DNA of 64,000 nt from positions 1-64,000 of IMG/VR virus record IMGVR_UViG_3300032286_000710; one strand, given 5' to 3'. Position numbers and translations under genes: made by a program. Under the pieces are notes generated by a model. It was given only the letters and a program-made list of their open reading frames with translations, did not search any database and was not told the origin of the DNA. Source of the stretch: a virus. Positions 55,910 to 64,000 of this stretch are shown here, in pieces (the stretch's first letter is position 1; each line of letters starts with the position of its first letter).

Positions 55910-57470
55910 TTTAGACTATAATGATAAAGCAACTTGGCAACTGTTCGCAGAAGGCAAGACTAAGGGAATCTTTCAATTAGAAAGCAACCTTGGAAAATCA
56001 TGGTCTAAAAAATTAGCACCGACCAATATTGAAGAACTATCAGCACTAATTGCTATTATTAGGCCGGGAACCTTAAAAGCAATTGTTGATGGTAAAAGTA
56101 TGACACAGCATTACGTTGACCGTAAGCATGTTAGAGAAGAAGTAACATATCTTCATCCCGCATTAGAAGATATTTTAAAGCCAACATATGGCGTTCTTGT
56201 ATATCAAGAGCAGTCAATGCGTATAGCAGAAAAAATCGCTGGTTTTAATTTACAAGAGGCAGACGTTCTTCGTAAGGCTATTGGAAAGAAGAAAGCCGAT
56301 CTTATGAATGAAGTCAAAAAATCATTTATAGCGGGGGCAGAGCGTGTTGGAATCGTAAATAAGGAGAACGCGGAAGAAATCTTCGGATGGATTGAGAAAT
56401 CATCAAGATATGCATTCAATAAATCTCACAGTGTTTCATATGCTGTATGTTCTTATTGGAGTGCATATTTTAAGGCTCATAATACCAAGGAATTCTTTTT
56501 ATCTTATCTCTTTTATGCAAATGAAAAGCAAGATCCACATCAAGAAGTTTATGAATTGATATCTGAAGCTAAACTATTTGATATTGAGACAAGAACTCCA
56601 AGCTTAACGAACTTTGAAAGAAAGTTCAATATTAAACGTGGTAAGATATACTTTGGTATTAAAGATATAAAGTCACTAACTGGTGCAACCGGAGATAAGT
56701 TAATAGAGACTATAACTGAAGCAGAGAAGACTTTGAGTAAGCCAGTAAAGGAATTTACTTGGCTTGAAATTTTACTTTTTATAGGATCAAATATTAGCTC
56801 TACTGCATTCAAGGCTTTAGCTTCCATAGGATTCTTTAGGAATTTCAAAGGTAATGTTACTAGAAATAAAGCCCTTTATGATTATGAAATTTACAGAACT
56901 CTCACTAAAGCAGAACAAACTTGGATATTAAATCATTATAATGATAAAAAGTGGGATTCTTTTGTGGATTGTTTGAGAGATTTAGCACCAACTAAAAAAG
57001 AGGGCGGTGGAACTAGCAAAGCTGACAGGAAGCAGGCTATAGAAAATGAGATACAACTATTAGTAAGTCCACCATATGATCTAGAGGACGATCCAACTTG
57101 GATTATAGATCAAGAAGTTAAATTTTTAGGTTGTCCTGTTACAATGACAAAGGTGGAGACTTCTGATACGTCTGCCGCAAATACTACTTGCAAAGAAATA
57201 ATCAATGGCAAGAAGGGTAAGGATATGTGTATAGTAGCCAACATTCAAAGATTATCAGATTACACAATTAATAAGGGTGAATCTAAAGGTCAGGTAATGT
57301 CATTTCTAACAATAGAAGATGATACGTGCATACTTGATAGTGTTATAGTGTTCCCTAAGACCCGAGAAAAATATAAATATATTCTATATGAAGGAAACAA
57401 CTTAATTTTCTGTGGGTCAGTAAGTGATAAAGACACATCATTTATAGTAGATAAGATTCACGAAATTTAA
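55899..57470 (+). CDS. dnaE: DNA polymerase III alpha subunit, C-terminal half (fingers to OB), 523 aa
   Basis: Starts near ATG 55899 (in-frame ATG 55887 possible). KGIFQLESNLG (23-33), IIRPGTLKAI (53-62), TYGVLVYQEQSMRIA (96-110), DVLRKAIGKKK (122-132) and YAFNKSHSVSYAV (171-183) are the DnaE finger segments. Middle: helix-hairpin-helix region. C-terminus: OB fold (SKGQVMSFLTIEDDTCILDSVIVF). No intein residues (no Cys/Ser junction) are seen. It must associate with the N-terminal half in trans. Confidence 0.92.
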   Translation: MLNNLDYNDKATWQLFAEGKTKGIFQLESNLGKSWSKKLAPTNIEELSALIAIIRPGTLKAIVDGKSMTQHYVDRKHVREEVTYLHPALEDILKPTYGVLVYQEQSMRIAEKIAGFNLQEADVLRKAIGKKKADLMNEVKKSFIAGAERVGIVNKENAEEIFGWIEKSSRYAFNKSHSVSYAVCSYWSAYFKAHNTKEFFLSYLFYANEKQDPHQEVYELISEAKLFDIETRTPSLTNFERKFNIKRGKIYFGIKDIKSLTGATGDKLIETITEAEKTLSKPVKEFTWLEILLFIGSNISSTAFKALASIGFFRNFKGNVTRNKALYDYEIYRTLTKAEQTWILNHYNDKKWDSFVDCLRDLAPTKKEGGGTSKADRKQAIENEIQLLVSPPYDLEDDPTWIIDQEVKFLGCPVTMTKVETSDTSAANTTCKEIINGKKGKDMCIVANIQRLSDYTINKGESKGQVMSFLTIEDDTCILDSVIVFPKTREKYKYILYEGNNLIFCGSVSDKDTSFIVDKIHEI

Positions 57471-57522
57471 CGGTTGTTTTTTTAATCAGTCGCTGCTAAT
57501 ATATTAAGATGAGGAGACTAGA

Positions 57523-57834
57523 ATGAATATGTGTTCTTTTACGGGATACTTGGTTGAAAACCCAAGAATCTCTATGGTTGGAGATGTGGTTTTGGCGGAA
57601 TTTGTTATGGTGATATATACTTATCGCAAAACAAAAACCGGTGAAAAGAATAGAATTCCAACATATATACATTGTGAAGCTTGGCATACCGGTGCTGAGA
57701 CTTTAGAAAAGTATGCCACGCAAGGCACTAAGTTAGTTATTCATGCCTCTGCTAAAAATCCAGAAAAGGATAATGAAGATATTGTTTTTAGAATTAACGA
57801 GTTTGATTTCTGTCACAAGGACTTTGAAGACTGA
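57523..57834 (+). CDS. SSB-like OB-fold protein, 103 aa
   Basis: GAGGAG 7 nt before ATG. SFTGYLVENPRISMV, VLAEFVMVIYTYRK, YIHCEAWHTGAETLEKYATQGTKLVIHA match the SSB OB-fold order, in a shorter form than the ssb at 25173, and it lacks an acidic tip. Follows the polymerase genes, so it may serve the replisome, whereas the other serves recombination; the division of labour is a guess. Confidence 0.75.
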   Translation: MNMCSFTGYLVENPRISMVGDVVLAEFVMVIYTYRKTKTGEKNRIPTYIHCEAWHTGAETLEKYATQGTKLVIHASAKNPEKDNEDIVFRINEFDFCHKDFED

Positions 57835-59501
57835 TGAGAAAACCAAGAATATTATTTTGTAGCGAAGCTACGTTTTTAAATACTGGTTATGCAACATATA
57901 CCAGAGAAATATTAAACTATCTACACGGTACTGGAAAATACGAGATAGCTGAAATGGCTTCTTACGGAGAGCGTAATGACCCAAGAGCAAAAGATATACC
58001 TTGGAAATTCTACGGGGTAGTTCCAGACTCCACTTGTTCAGAAGAAGAAAAAAATCAATACTCACAGTATCCAACTGCACAATTTGGTGAAATGATTTTT
58101 GAGCATGTGTGTTTAGACTTTTTGCCAGATGTTGTTTGTGATATACGAGACTTTTGGATGTTGGATTTTGCTGAAAGATCACCATTTAGACCATATTTTA
58201 AATGGTGCATAATGCCAACAGTTGATGCTAGGCCACAGGCCAGACAGTGGGTTGCAACCTATAAATCAGCAGATGCCTGTTTAACATATTCAGAATGGGC
58301 TGGAGAAGTATTAAAACAACAGTCTGGTGATAAGATAAACTATATTGGCATTTCTCCACCGTCAGCACACGGTGCTTACCAACCCATAGAAGATAAGGCC
58401 GGGCTTAGAGCATCTATGGGAATTAATCCAGAGGCTAAAATCATTGGGACCGTCATGAGAAATCAGCGACGAAAATTATACCCAGATCTATTTCAAGCTT
58501 TTAGACTTTTGCTAGATAGCGTTGAAGACAATACTGATTATTATTTATATTGTCACACAAGTTATCCAGATTTGGGTTGGGATATTCCAGAGCTATTACA
58601 ACAATATCAATTATCATCTAAGGTATATTTTACATATATCTGTGGTCAAACTGGAAAACCGTTCCCATCGTTATTTAAGGGTGCTATTGCACAATCCCCT
58701 TACACTGGACAATTTGGGGCATCATTATCAAACGTAAAGCACGGCGTAGAATATGAAGACCTTTCCAAGATAATAAACTTATTTGATCTATATGTTCAGT
58801 ATGCTAACTGTGAAGGTTTTGGTCTGCCACAAGTAGAAGCCGCCGCATGTGGAGTACCAGTAATGGCTACAGATTATTCTGCTATGGAAAGCGTAGTAAG
58901 AAATCTAGGTGGTACTCCGCTCACTCCAAAAGCACTATATAAGGAACTTGAAACTGGTTGTTTTAGGGCGGTTCCAGACAATGTATTAGCAGCACAAAAG
59001 TTCAAAGAGTTTTTCGAACAACCAGCTAGTATAAGAAGAAGACTTGGATTTGATACTAGGCAAGCATTTTTAAAGCATTACCAATGGGATAAAAGTGGTA
59101 AAGCTTGGGAAAATTATTTTGATAGCATTGAAATATCAGAGACTTTTGATTCTTGGAGACAACCCTCTAGAATAAAAGAACCCCAACCAAAACCCGACAA
59201 GTTACCAGATAATGTTAGTCATCAAGATATATCTAGGTGGTTAATCTCAGAAGTTTTGTGTGAGCCAGAAAAGACAAATTCTTATATAGAATCTAGACTA
59301 GTAAGAGATTTAATGTATAGAAATTCCATGGCAACTACTGGCGGAATGTATTTCAATGAAAGTTCTGCTGTATTTGATGGGAAACAAACAAGAAACCCGT
59401 TTGATTTTGATATAGCGTATGATCAAATGGTAAATCTTTGCAATAGAAGAAATTTTTGGGAAAACAAGAGGCTTGAAATGTTGAAAGCTAGGGGCATGTA
59501 A
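57834..59501 (+). CDS. Glycosyltransferase, GT4, with extra C-terminal domain, 555 aa
   Basis: ILFCSEATFLNTGYATYTREILNYL starts the first Rossmann half. GEFGLPQVEAAACGVPVMATDY-like (ANCEGFGLPQVEAAACGVPVMATDY, about 321-345) is the E-x7-E donor site. After about residue 440 a Lys/Pro linker leads to a 110-residue C-terminal domain of unknown role. TGATG overlap with the SSB-like gene. Opens the glycan cluster. Confidence 0.83.
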   Translation: MRKPRILFCSEATFLNTGYATYTREILNYLHGTGKYEIAEMASYGERNDPRAKDIPWKFYGVVPDSTCSEEEKNQYSQYPTAQFGEMIFEHVCLDFLPDVVCDIRDFWMLDFAERSPFRPYFKWCIMPTVDARPQARQWVATYKSADACLTYSEWAGEVLKQQSGDKINYIGISPPSAHGAYQPIEDKAGLRASMGINPEAKIIGTVMRNQRRKLYPDLFQAFRLLLDSVEDNTDYYLYCHTSYPDLGWDIPELLQQYQLSSKVYFTYICGQTGKPFPSLFKGAIAQSPYTGQFGASLSNVKHGVEYEDLSKIINLFDLYVQYANCEGFGLPQVEAAACGVPVMATDYSAMESVVRNLGGTPLTPKALYKELETGCFRAVPDNVLAAQKFKEFFEQPASIRRRLGFDTRQAFLKHYQWDKSGKAWENYFDSIEISETFDSWRQPSRIKEPQPKPDKLPDNVSHQDISRWLISEVLCEPEKTNSYIESRLVRDLMYRNSMATTGGMYFNESSAVFDGKQTRNPFDFDIAYDQMVNLCNRRNFWENKRLEMLKARGM

Positions 59502-60145
59502 TGTATAATGCACAAACATATCAAGATCTTTTTGTAAACAAGTTATTAGATATAGACAATGGATATTTTGTTGATATAGGTGCTGGAACCGGCGGATTAC
59601 CACTATATAGCCCCGGTTTTTATAGTAATACATATTTTTTTGAGAGTCGTGGCTGGCGGGGAATAGCAATAGATTACGATCAGAATTATATAAAATCAGT
59701 AGAGGGTTTTAGAAAAGCAAAATGTATTCTTGCTGATTTAAACTTTGTAAATATAAATACAATATTGGAGTCTAATAATTGCCCAGAAGAAATAGACTAT
59801 CTATCTATGGACGTAGATGATGTTCAATTCAAAGTGTTTAATGATTTCAATTTTGAAAAATATAAGTTCAAGGTGCTAACACTAGAGCATAATCTATTTC
59901 AGTCATTTTCAGAGTGTAACCAAGATCATACAGTAGAATATAAAAATAAAATAGTAAAAGAATACAAAGAATATAGATCAAAATTGCAAGACTTGGGCTA
60001 TAAAATACTTTGGGGCAATATTATATTAGATGGTTACGGACCAGTGGAAGATTGGTATGTAAATCAAGACATATATGAGAAATATAAATATTTAGAAGCA
60101 GAAAACATAAATTGTAAAGAGGTAATAAATGCTATTTTTAGATGA
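59501..60145 (+). CDS. FkbM-family methyltransferase, 214 aa
   Basis: DNGYFVDIGAGTGGLPL (about 19-35) is SAM motif I; GWRGIAIDYDQ motif II; EIDYLSMDVDDVQFKVFND (about 96-114) is the FkbM-type catalytic loop (D-x-D/E-G/x). Such enzymes O-methylate sugars. It starts 1 nt inside the GT4 gene and overlaps the next methyltransferase by 17 nt. Confidence 0.8.
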   Translation: MYNAQTYQDLFVNKLLDIDNGYFVDIGAGTGGLPLYSPGFYSNTYFFESRGWRGIAIDYDQNYIKSVEGFRKAKCILADLNFVNINTILESNNCPEEIDYLSMDVDDVQFKVFNDFNFEKYKFKVLTLEHNLFQSFSECNQDHTVEYKNKIVKEYKEYRSKLQDLGYKILWGNIILDGYGPVEDWYVNQDIYEKYKYLEAENINCKEVINAIFR

Positions 60146-60809
60146 CATTAAAAAAACTCATGATAAAATAACTAATATTTTTGAAATAGGCGCACACCGT
60201 GGTTATGACATTGACGATATAGTAAAATATTGGCCAGAAGCAAATGTCTATGCTTTTGAGGCAGATCCATTCAATTATGATATATGCAAGAAAAGATGTG
60301 AACAATATAAGAATGTTTCTGTATTTAACTTGGCTGTGACTGATGAAAATGGACAAATCACATTTAATAGATTTTGTGATATAGAAAAAATTCCAGATAG
60401 TGCTACATTTGAAGGTTCTAACATGCAATTTACTGGATGTGGATCTATCAAAAAGCCCGGTGATGGTTTAAAGAATATATACAATATCAATGAAGTTACC
60501 CAAGAAATAGTTGTGGATGCCATCACTTTAGAACATTTTTGCAAATCAAACAATATATCATCTATAGATGCTCTTTTTATGGATGTTCAAGGGGCAGAAA
60601 TGAACGTATTAAATGGATGCAAAAATTTACTCAATACTACAAAAGCGATGACATTAGAATGGTCAACAAACAGAGTTTTATACGATGGAGAAACTGATTT
60701 TACAGTAATAAAATTATTTCTTGAAAGCATAGGTTTAACCGAACAGTGTAGAGAATATCAAATATACGGTTTGAATGGGGATTCATTGTTTGTAAGATTG
60801 GAGTCATGA
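60129..60809 (+). CDS. FkbM-family methyltransferase, 226 aa
   Basis: NIFEIGAHRGYDIDDI (about 16-31) motif I, VYAFEADPFNY motif II, SIDALFMDVQGAEMNVLNG (about 144-162) the FkbM signature with D-x-x-G-x-E. Tandem with the previous methyltransferase, though not closely alike. Likely acts on a sugar made by the neighbouring glycosyltransferases. Confidence 0.83.
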   Translation: MLFLDDIKKTHDKITNIFEIGAHRGYDIDDIVKYWPEANVYAFEADPFNYDICKKRCEQYKNVSVFNLAVTDENGQITFNRFCDIEKIPDSATFEGSNMQFTGCGSIKKPGDGLKNIYNINEVTQEIVVDAITLEHFCKSNNISSIDALFMDVQGAEMNVLNGCKNLLNTTKAMTLEWSTNRVLYDGETDFTVIKLFLESIGLTEQCREYQIYGLNGDSLFVRLES

Positions 60810-60810
60810 A

Positions 60811-61926
60811 GTGAAAATACTTTATATAGGACATTATAAAGAAAGTAGCGGTTGGTCAAAAGCCGCTATAGATTTGATATTAGCTATGGATTCAGTAGGA
60901 ATCGATGTTACGTGTAGAAATATAAAGCTAACATCTAAAAGTGCTGAAATTCCAAATAGAATTTTGGAGTTAGAAAAAAAACCTCTAAAAAATATTGATA
61001 TTTGTATACAGCATGTTTTGCCTCACCATATTGTGGGTACTTCCAAGTTTAAGAAAAATATAGCTTATTATGTGTCAGAATCAAGTACTATTAATTTTAA
61101 TAATTGGTCTTCTAGCTTAAAATTAGTCGATGAATTATGGGTTCCTAATAGCACCTCCTTAAAAAATATGCAAAAGGACGGATTTGAAAATATAAAATAC
61201 GTACCACACGCTTTTGATTTGTCAATATATAAAAATAAGACCAGCACCAAAATAAACTTTGGAGAGAAAAATAGCACATTTAAATTTTATTATATAGCAG
61301 ATTTAAATGAGAGAAAGAACATAGAATCAATTATTAAATGTTTTCATAGTGAATTCCACAGATATGAACCGGTATCATTGATATTAAAAGTCAAAAAATT
61401 TGGAGTTCATCCATCAGAACTACATAAACATGTAAAAGATATATGCAACTCAATCAAAAAAACTTTAAGAATATATCCTAGTGCGGAAGATTATCACGAA
61501 GAAATAATTATTCCAAATGATATGACAGGGGACGAGATTGACGCACTACATAATTCTTGCGATTGCTTGATTAATACAACTCATGGTGAGGGCTGGTCAA
61601 TACCAGCTTTTGATGCTATGTGCTTTGGGAAAACTCCAATCTGTGGTAATGAAGGTGGTCCAAAAGAGTTTATAAAAGATAAGAGTTCTGGCACATTGAT
61701 CAGTGGCGTAAGTGGAGTTTGCGAACATTCTGACCCAGCTTTTAATAACATATTCACTGGTAGGGAGTCTTGGTTTGTTCCAGATGAAGAAGAAGTAAAA
61801 TCTGCGATGAGATACTATTACGAAAACAAAGATTTAATTGATAGAGCTAGAGGTCTTAAAGATGCAGAAGAGTTTTCATACGAAAATGTAGGGAATCTAA
61901 TAAGGGGATTGCTAGATGTACAATAA
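60811..61926 (+). CDS. Glycosyltransferase, GT4, 371 aa, GTG start
   Basis: GTG 60811 is 7 nt after GGAG. ILYIGHYKESSGWSKAAIDLI begins the acceptor domain, and THGEGWSIPAFDAMCFGKTPICGNEGG (about 253-279) is the donor site with E-x7-D/E. KFYYIADLNERKN is the usual linker strand. Overlaps the next GT by 11 nt. Confidence 0.82.
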   Translation: MKILYIGHYKESSGWSKAAIDLILAMDSVGIDVTCRNIKLTSKSAEIPNRILELEKKPLKNIDICIQHVLPHHIVGTSKFKKNIAYYVSESSTINFNNWSSSLKLVDELWVPNSTSLKNMQKDGFENIKYVPHAFDLSIYKNKTSTKINFGEKNSTFKFYYIADLNERKNIESIIKCFHSEFHRYEPVSLILKVKKFGVHPSELHKHVKDICNSIKKTLRIYPSAEDYHEEIIIPNDMTGDEIDALHNSCDCLINTTHGEGWSIPAFDAMCFGKTPICGNEGGPKEFIKDKSSGTLISGVSGVCEHSDPAFNNIFTGRESWFVPDEEEVKSAMRYYYENKDLIDRARGLKDAEEFSYENVGNLIRGLLDVQ

Positions 61927-62908
61927 TACAGTAGACAGACTGATTAGTATAGCAAATAAGGAAAAACCAGAAAAGTATAATATACTCACCTTTCCTACTC
62001 ATGAAAGATATGAGAGCGAATTATGCAAAACTGGCCATAATTTCTATGCGCTAAATACAAAAAATATGAAAAAGTGGAATGTTGAGCAAACACAAGTTCC
62101 TGCCAACTATCATATTCTTCCAGACGATCAGCTATGTGATTATTTAAACTATGACTTTATTCTAGTTCAAAGCAAATTTGGTCAATTTCAAGTTGCACAA
62201 AATATAAATCAGACTCTAAGTTTGCCAATTATATGTTTAGAGCATACCCTTCCAACCCCACAAACAATTTCTAAAAGTCAGTTAGAACAAATGCGTAATA
62301 TGCGTGGGGATGTAAATGTATTTATATCAAATTTTTCTAAAAAAGCTTGGGGCTTAGAAGGTATAATAGTGCATCATGGAGTAGATACTAAAATGTTTGC
62401 ACCAAGGGATAATCCAAAGAACTCTAAAATACTTACAGTAGCTAATGATTTCATAAATCGTGATTATTGTTTGAACTATTCTGGATGGAAACGTGTAACA
62501 GATGGATTAGAAGTAAGAGTAGTTGGAGAAACTAAGGGATTATCAGAGTCAGCAAAATCAATTGAAGATCTAGTAGATGAATATAATTCTTGCTCAGTAT
62601 ATTTTAATAGTTCTACATTAAGTCCAATACCTACCTCACTATTGGAAGCTATGGCTTGTGGATGTGCCGTTGTTTCTACTGCGACTTGCATGATACCAGA
62701 TATTATTCAAAATGGGAAAAATGGATACATTTCTAATGACGAAAAAGAGTTAAGATACTATTTGCAGCATATTATAAATGATGAAGGGATAAGAAAAACT
62801 CTTGGGCAAAATGCCAGACAAACTATAATAGACATGTTTTCAGAGGAAGGGTTTATTAATACGTGGAATTCAATATTTGACAACATATACGAGGTATCAA
62901 ACACATGA
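61916..62908 (+). CDS. Glycosyltransferase, GT4-like, 330 aa
   Basis: The second Rossmann half is clear: SSTLSPIPTSLLEAMACGCAVVSTATCMIPDII (about 234-266) with the donor-site Glu, followed by NGYISNDEKELRYYLQHII. The first half starts KYNILTFPTHERYESELCKTG. The first E of E-x7-E is replaced, so activity needs testing. It joins the cluster with 1-4 nt overlaps. Confidence 0.78.
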   Translation: MYNNTVDRLISIANKEKPEKYNILTFPTHERYESELCKTGHNFYALNTKNMKKWNVEQTQVPANYHILPDDQLCDYLNYDFILVQSKFGQFQVAQNINQTLSLPIICLEHTLPTPQTISKSQLEQMRNMRGDVNVFISNFSKKAWGLEGIIVHHGVDTKMFAPRDNPKNSKILTVANDFINRDYCLNYSGWKRVTDGLEVRVVGETKGLSESAKSIEDLVDEYNSCSVYFNSSTLSPIPTSLLEAMACGCAVVSTATCMIPDIIQNGKNGYISNDEKELRYYLQHIINDEGIRKTLGQNARQTIIDMFSEEGFINTWNSIFDNIYEVSNT

Positions 62909-63321
62909 AATTACAGATATTAACAGACATAAAAGATTGTATAGATGGGTACAATCCAGCATTTTTAGATAATGAAGTTTTGAATGTAGATGTTCCAGAT
63001 AATTCCGTATCGTCAATATTAATGATAGGATCTATAGAGAGCGTATCATATAAGTCGCTAGACAATCTATTGAATTCTGTTAGGCGTATTCTCAGAAGAA
63101 ATGGTAAAGTTGTAATAAGTGGTATAGATATTAATTGTATTAGTAGAGATTTGATAAATAGAGTTATAGACGCAAAAACATATAATGAAGTTGTTTTTAG
63201 CAAAAATGGGATATATGATTCTAAAGAATTGTGCAATAAGTTGTCATTTTTAGGTCTTACTATAGAAAAAGTTACTTTAAAAGGATCAGTATATGAATTA
63301 CATGCCTCCCGATCCAACTAA
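62905..63321 (+). CDS. Methyltransferase-like protein lacking motif I, 138 aa
   Basis: SVSSILMIGSIESVSYKSLDNLLNSVRRILRRNGKVVISGID resembles the second half of class I methyltransferases (Methyltransf_11: 'D.i...gvlehv...l.el.RvLkpgG.lvi'). The SAM-binding glycine loop is absent, so it may be a truncated or non-enzymatic partner. Overlaps the last gene by 29 nt. Confidence 0.6.
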   Translation: MKLQILTDIKDCIDGYNPAFLDNEVLNVDVPDNSVSSILMIGSIESVSYKSLDNLLNSVRRILRRNGKVVISGIDINCISRDLINRVIDAKTYNEVVFSKNGIYDSKELCNKLSFLGLTIEKVTLKGSVYELHASRSN

Positions 63322-64000
63322 ACAAACCAGTTGTAAAAACTGTATATTTGCTATCTATGAAGATAACACACAGGTTGGGTGTGAAGATAATAGGGTTTCC
63401 AAATTTGGGGATTTAGTTATAGAAGCCTATGATGATTCAAAAGAGTTTTATGTAATAAACAGGCTATGTAATCTCTATAGAAATATTAAGTGGAATGATG
63501 GAATAAAAGACGTATCCAAAGCTAAGAAAGAGTCTTGCCTGAGTTTTGACGTATTAATAGATTGTGACGATATAAATGATCAGTATAGGAATAAAATCAT
63601 AGAAGAGATTAGCAAGTTAGACTATCCTAAAGAAAAATGCGTAATATCTCTTTTTCAATCTTATACTTGCGATAAGACCCAAAGAGAAGAAGCGATAGGT
63701 ATTCATGCCCATCATCCTACTACTAATTTATCGGTTTACTTCGACAGGACAGATTACATACATTCATTCCTATCAAAATCTAGGAATTCATTTCATTTAA
63801 TATTGAATAAAAACAACATAGATAATTTTTCTAATTTTATCATCAGTGTTGACAAATTAGTGAATGATGATCTAAAAAGATTTATTTTGTGTAAGGGTGA
63901 CAATAAGCTTACAATATCTAATACAGCCTGTAGAATTATATATCAAAATTTATATTCAGAATATGAAAATAATGTTGCTATTATGATAGAAGATGCTAAA
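63293..64000 (+). CDS. Partial gene at the end of the glycan cluster (236 codons seen)
   Basis: ATG 63293, inside the previous gene, opens a frame with no stop before the window ends. N-terminal cysteines CKNC...C (about residues 14-30) and LCNLYRN suggest a metal site, and LSFDVLIDCDD resembles a GT-A strand with an Asp run. The rest is alpha/beta (EKCVISLFQSYTC; ISVDKLVNDDLKRFILC). A glycosyltransferase is the likeliest guess given the neighbours, but it is not certain. Confidence 0.55.
   Translation, partial: MNYMPPDPTKQTSCKNCIFAIYEDNTQVGCEDNRVSKFGDLVIEAYDDSKEFYVINRLCNLYRNIKWNDGIKDVSKAKKESCLSFDVLIDCDDINDQYRNKIIEEISKLDYPKEKCVISLFQSYTCDKTQREEAIGIHAHHPTTNLSVYFDRTDYIHSFLSKSRNSFHLILNKNNIDNFSNFIISVDKLVNDDLKRFILCKGDNKLTISNTACRIIYQNLYSEYENNVAIMIEDAK

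Noticed and set aside
53611-57470. Split intein joining the two DnaE halves
   Set aside because: No intein termini, no Cys/Ser/Thr junction and the gap is filled by a full exonuclease gene.
57471-57522. Terminator after the polymerase C-terminal half
   Set aside because: A T7 run follows AACGGTTG, but no stem longer than 3 bp forms before it.
1-64000. Stop-codon reassignment (recoded TAG or TGA)
   Set aside because: TAG, TAA and TGA all end genes with normal downstream starts, and long genes lack internal in-frame stops.
1-64000. Insertion sequences, integrase or prophage attachment sites
   Set aside because: No transposase or integrase motifs; the mobile DNA seen is limited to HNH genes. 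The tmRNA tail duplication is the only att-like repeat.

Overview
This window is part of a large, AT-rich, tightly packed tailed-phage genome. It carries about 120 genes in 64 kb, nearly all on the + strand, mostly joined by 1-30 nt ATGA/TAATG-type overlaps. Phage identity rests on rIIA and rIIB homologues, a tail-fibre-type protein, a holin-like gene, free-standing HNH endonucleases, phage-type nucleotide metabolism and a complete phage-borne replication set. Shine-Dalgarno sites (GGAG/AGGAG), sigma70-like promoters (TTGACA-N16/17-TATAAT) and rho-independent terminators are clear. A lipobox protein and several Sec signal peptides point to a diderm bacterial host, which I cannot name. No terminase, portal or major capsid gene is recognised, so this is a segment of a larger genome. 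The standard genetic code fits: TAA, TAG and TGA all end genes.

Layout. 1-12.1 kb: about 45 tiny early-type genes, many with zinc-binding cysteine pairs or one or two membrane segments, plus a switch-like leader at 2575-2744. 12.1-16.4 kb: exported thioredoxin, a complete tmRNA, tRNA-Ser, three HNH endonucleases and a secreted trypsin-like protease. 16.4-17.5 kb: the only - strand gene, with its own terminator, and a glycosyltransferase. 17.5-28.5 kb: ThyX, rIIA/rIIB, GMP reductase, two deaminases, SSB and a deoxyribosyltransferase-like protein. 28.5-37.2 kb: sigma factor, virion-type proteins, a PAS/holin/papain-like cassette, tail fibre, a second trypsin-like protein, sulfotransferase, lipoprotein and membrane proteins. 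37.2-49.6 kb: class I ribonucleotide reductase with an HNH gene between its subunits, dUTPase, PhoH, RecA/UvsX-like recombinase, nuclease, DnaB-like helicase, DnaG-like primase and dNMP kinase. 49.6-57.5 kb: RecB/Cas4-type nuclease, glycosyltransferase, bacterioferritin-like protein, and a DNA polymerase III alpha subunit split into two genes around a DnaQ-like exonuclease. 57.5-64 kb: a second SSB-like protein, then a glycosyltransferase/FkbM methyltransferase cluster running off the window.

How the parts fit (inference). GMP reductase, dCMP deaminase, ThyX and dUTPase would all push host nucleotides toward A and T, matching the AT-rich genome; ribonucleotide reductase and dNMP kinase supply DNA precursors. 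Helicase, primase, split polymerase, proofreading exonuclease and SSBs form a nearly self-sufficient replisome. Sigma70-like promoters drive early and middle genes. A separate GTGTATA-type motif before several genes, two of them structural-looking, may be read by the phage sigma factor at 28954-29427. The most unusual items are the split Pol III, the HNH gene whose ribosome site is masked by a second copy of the tmRNA 3' tail, and the PAS-domain membrane protein next to the holin.
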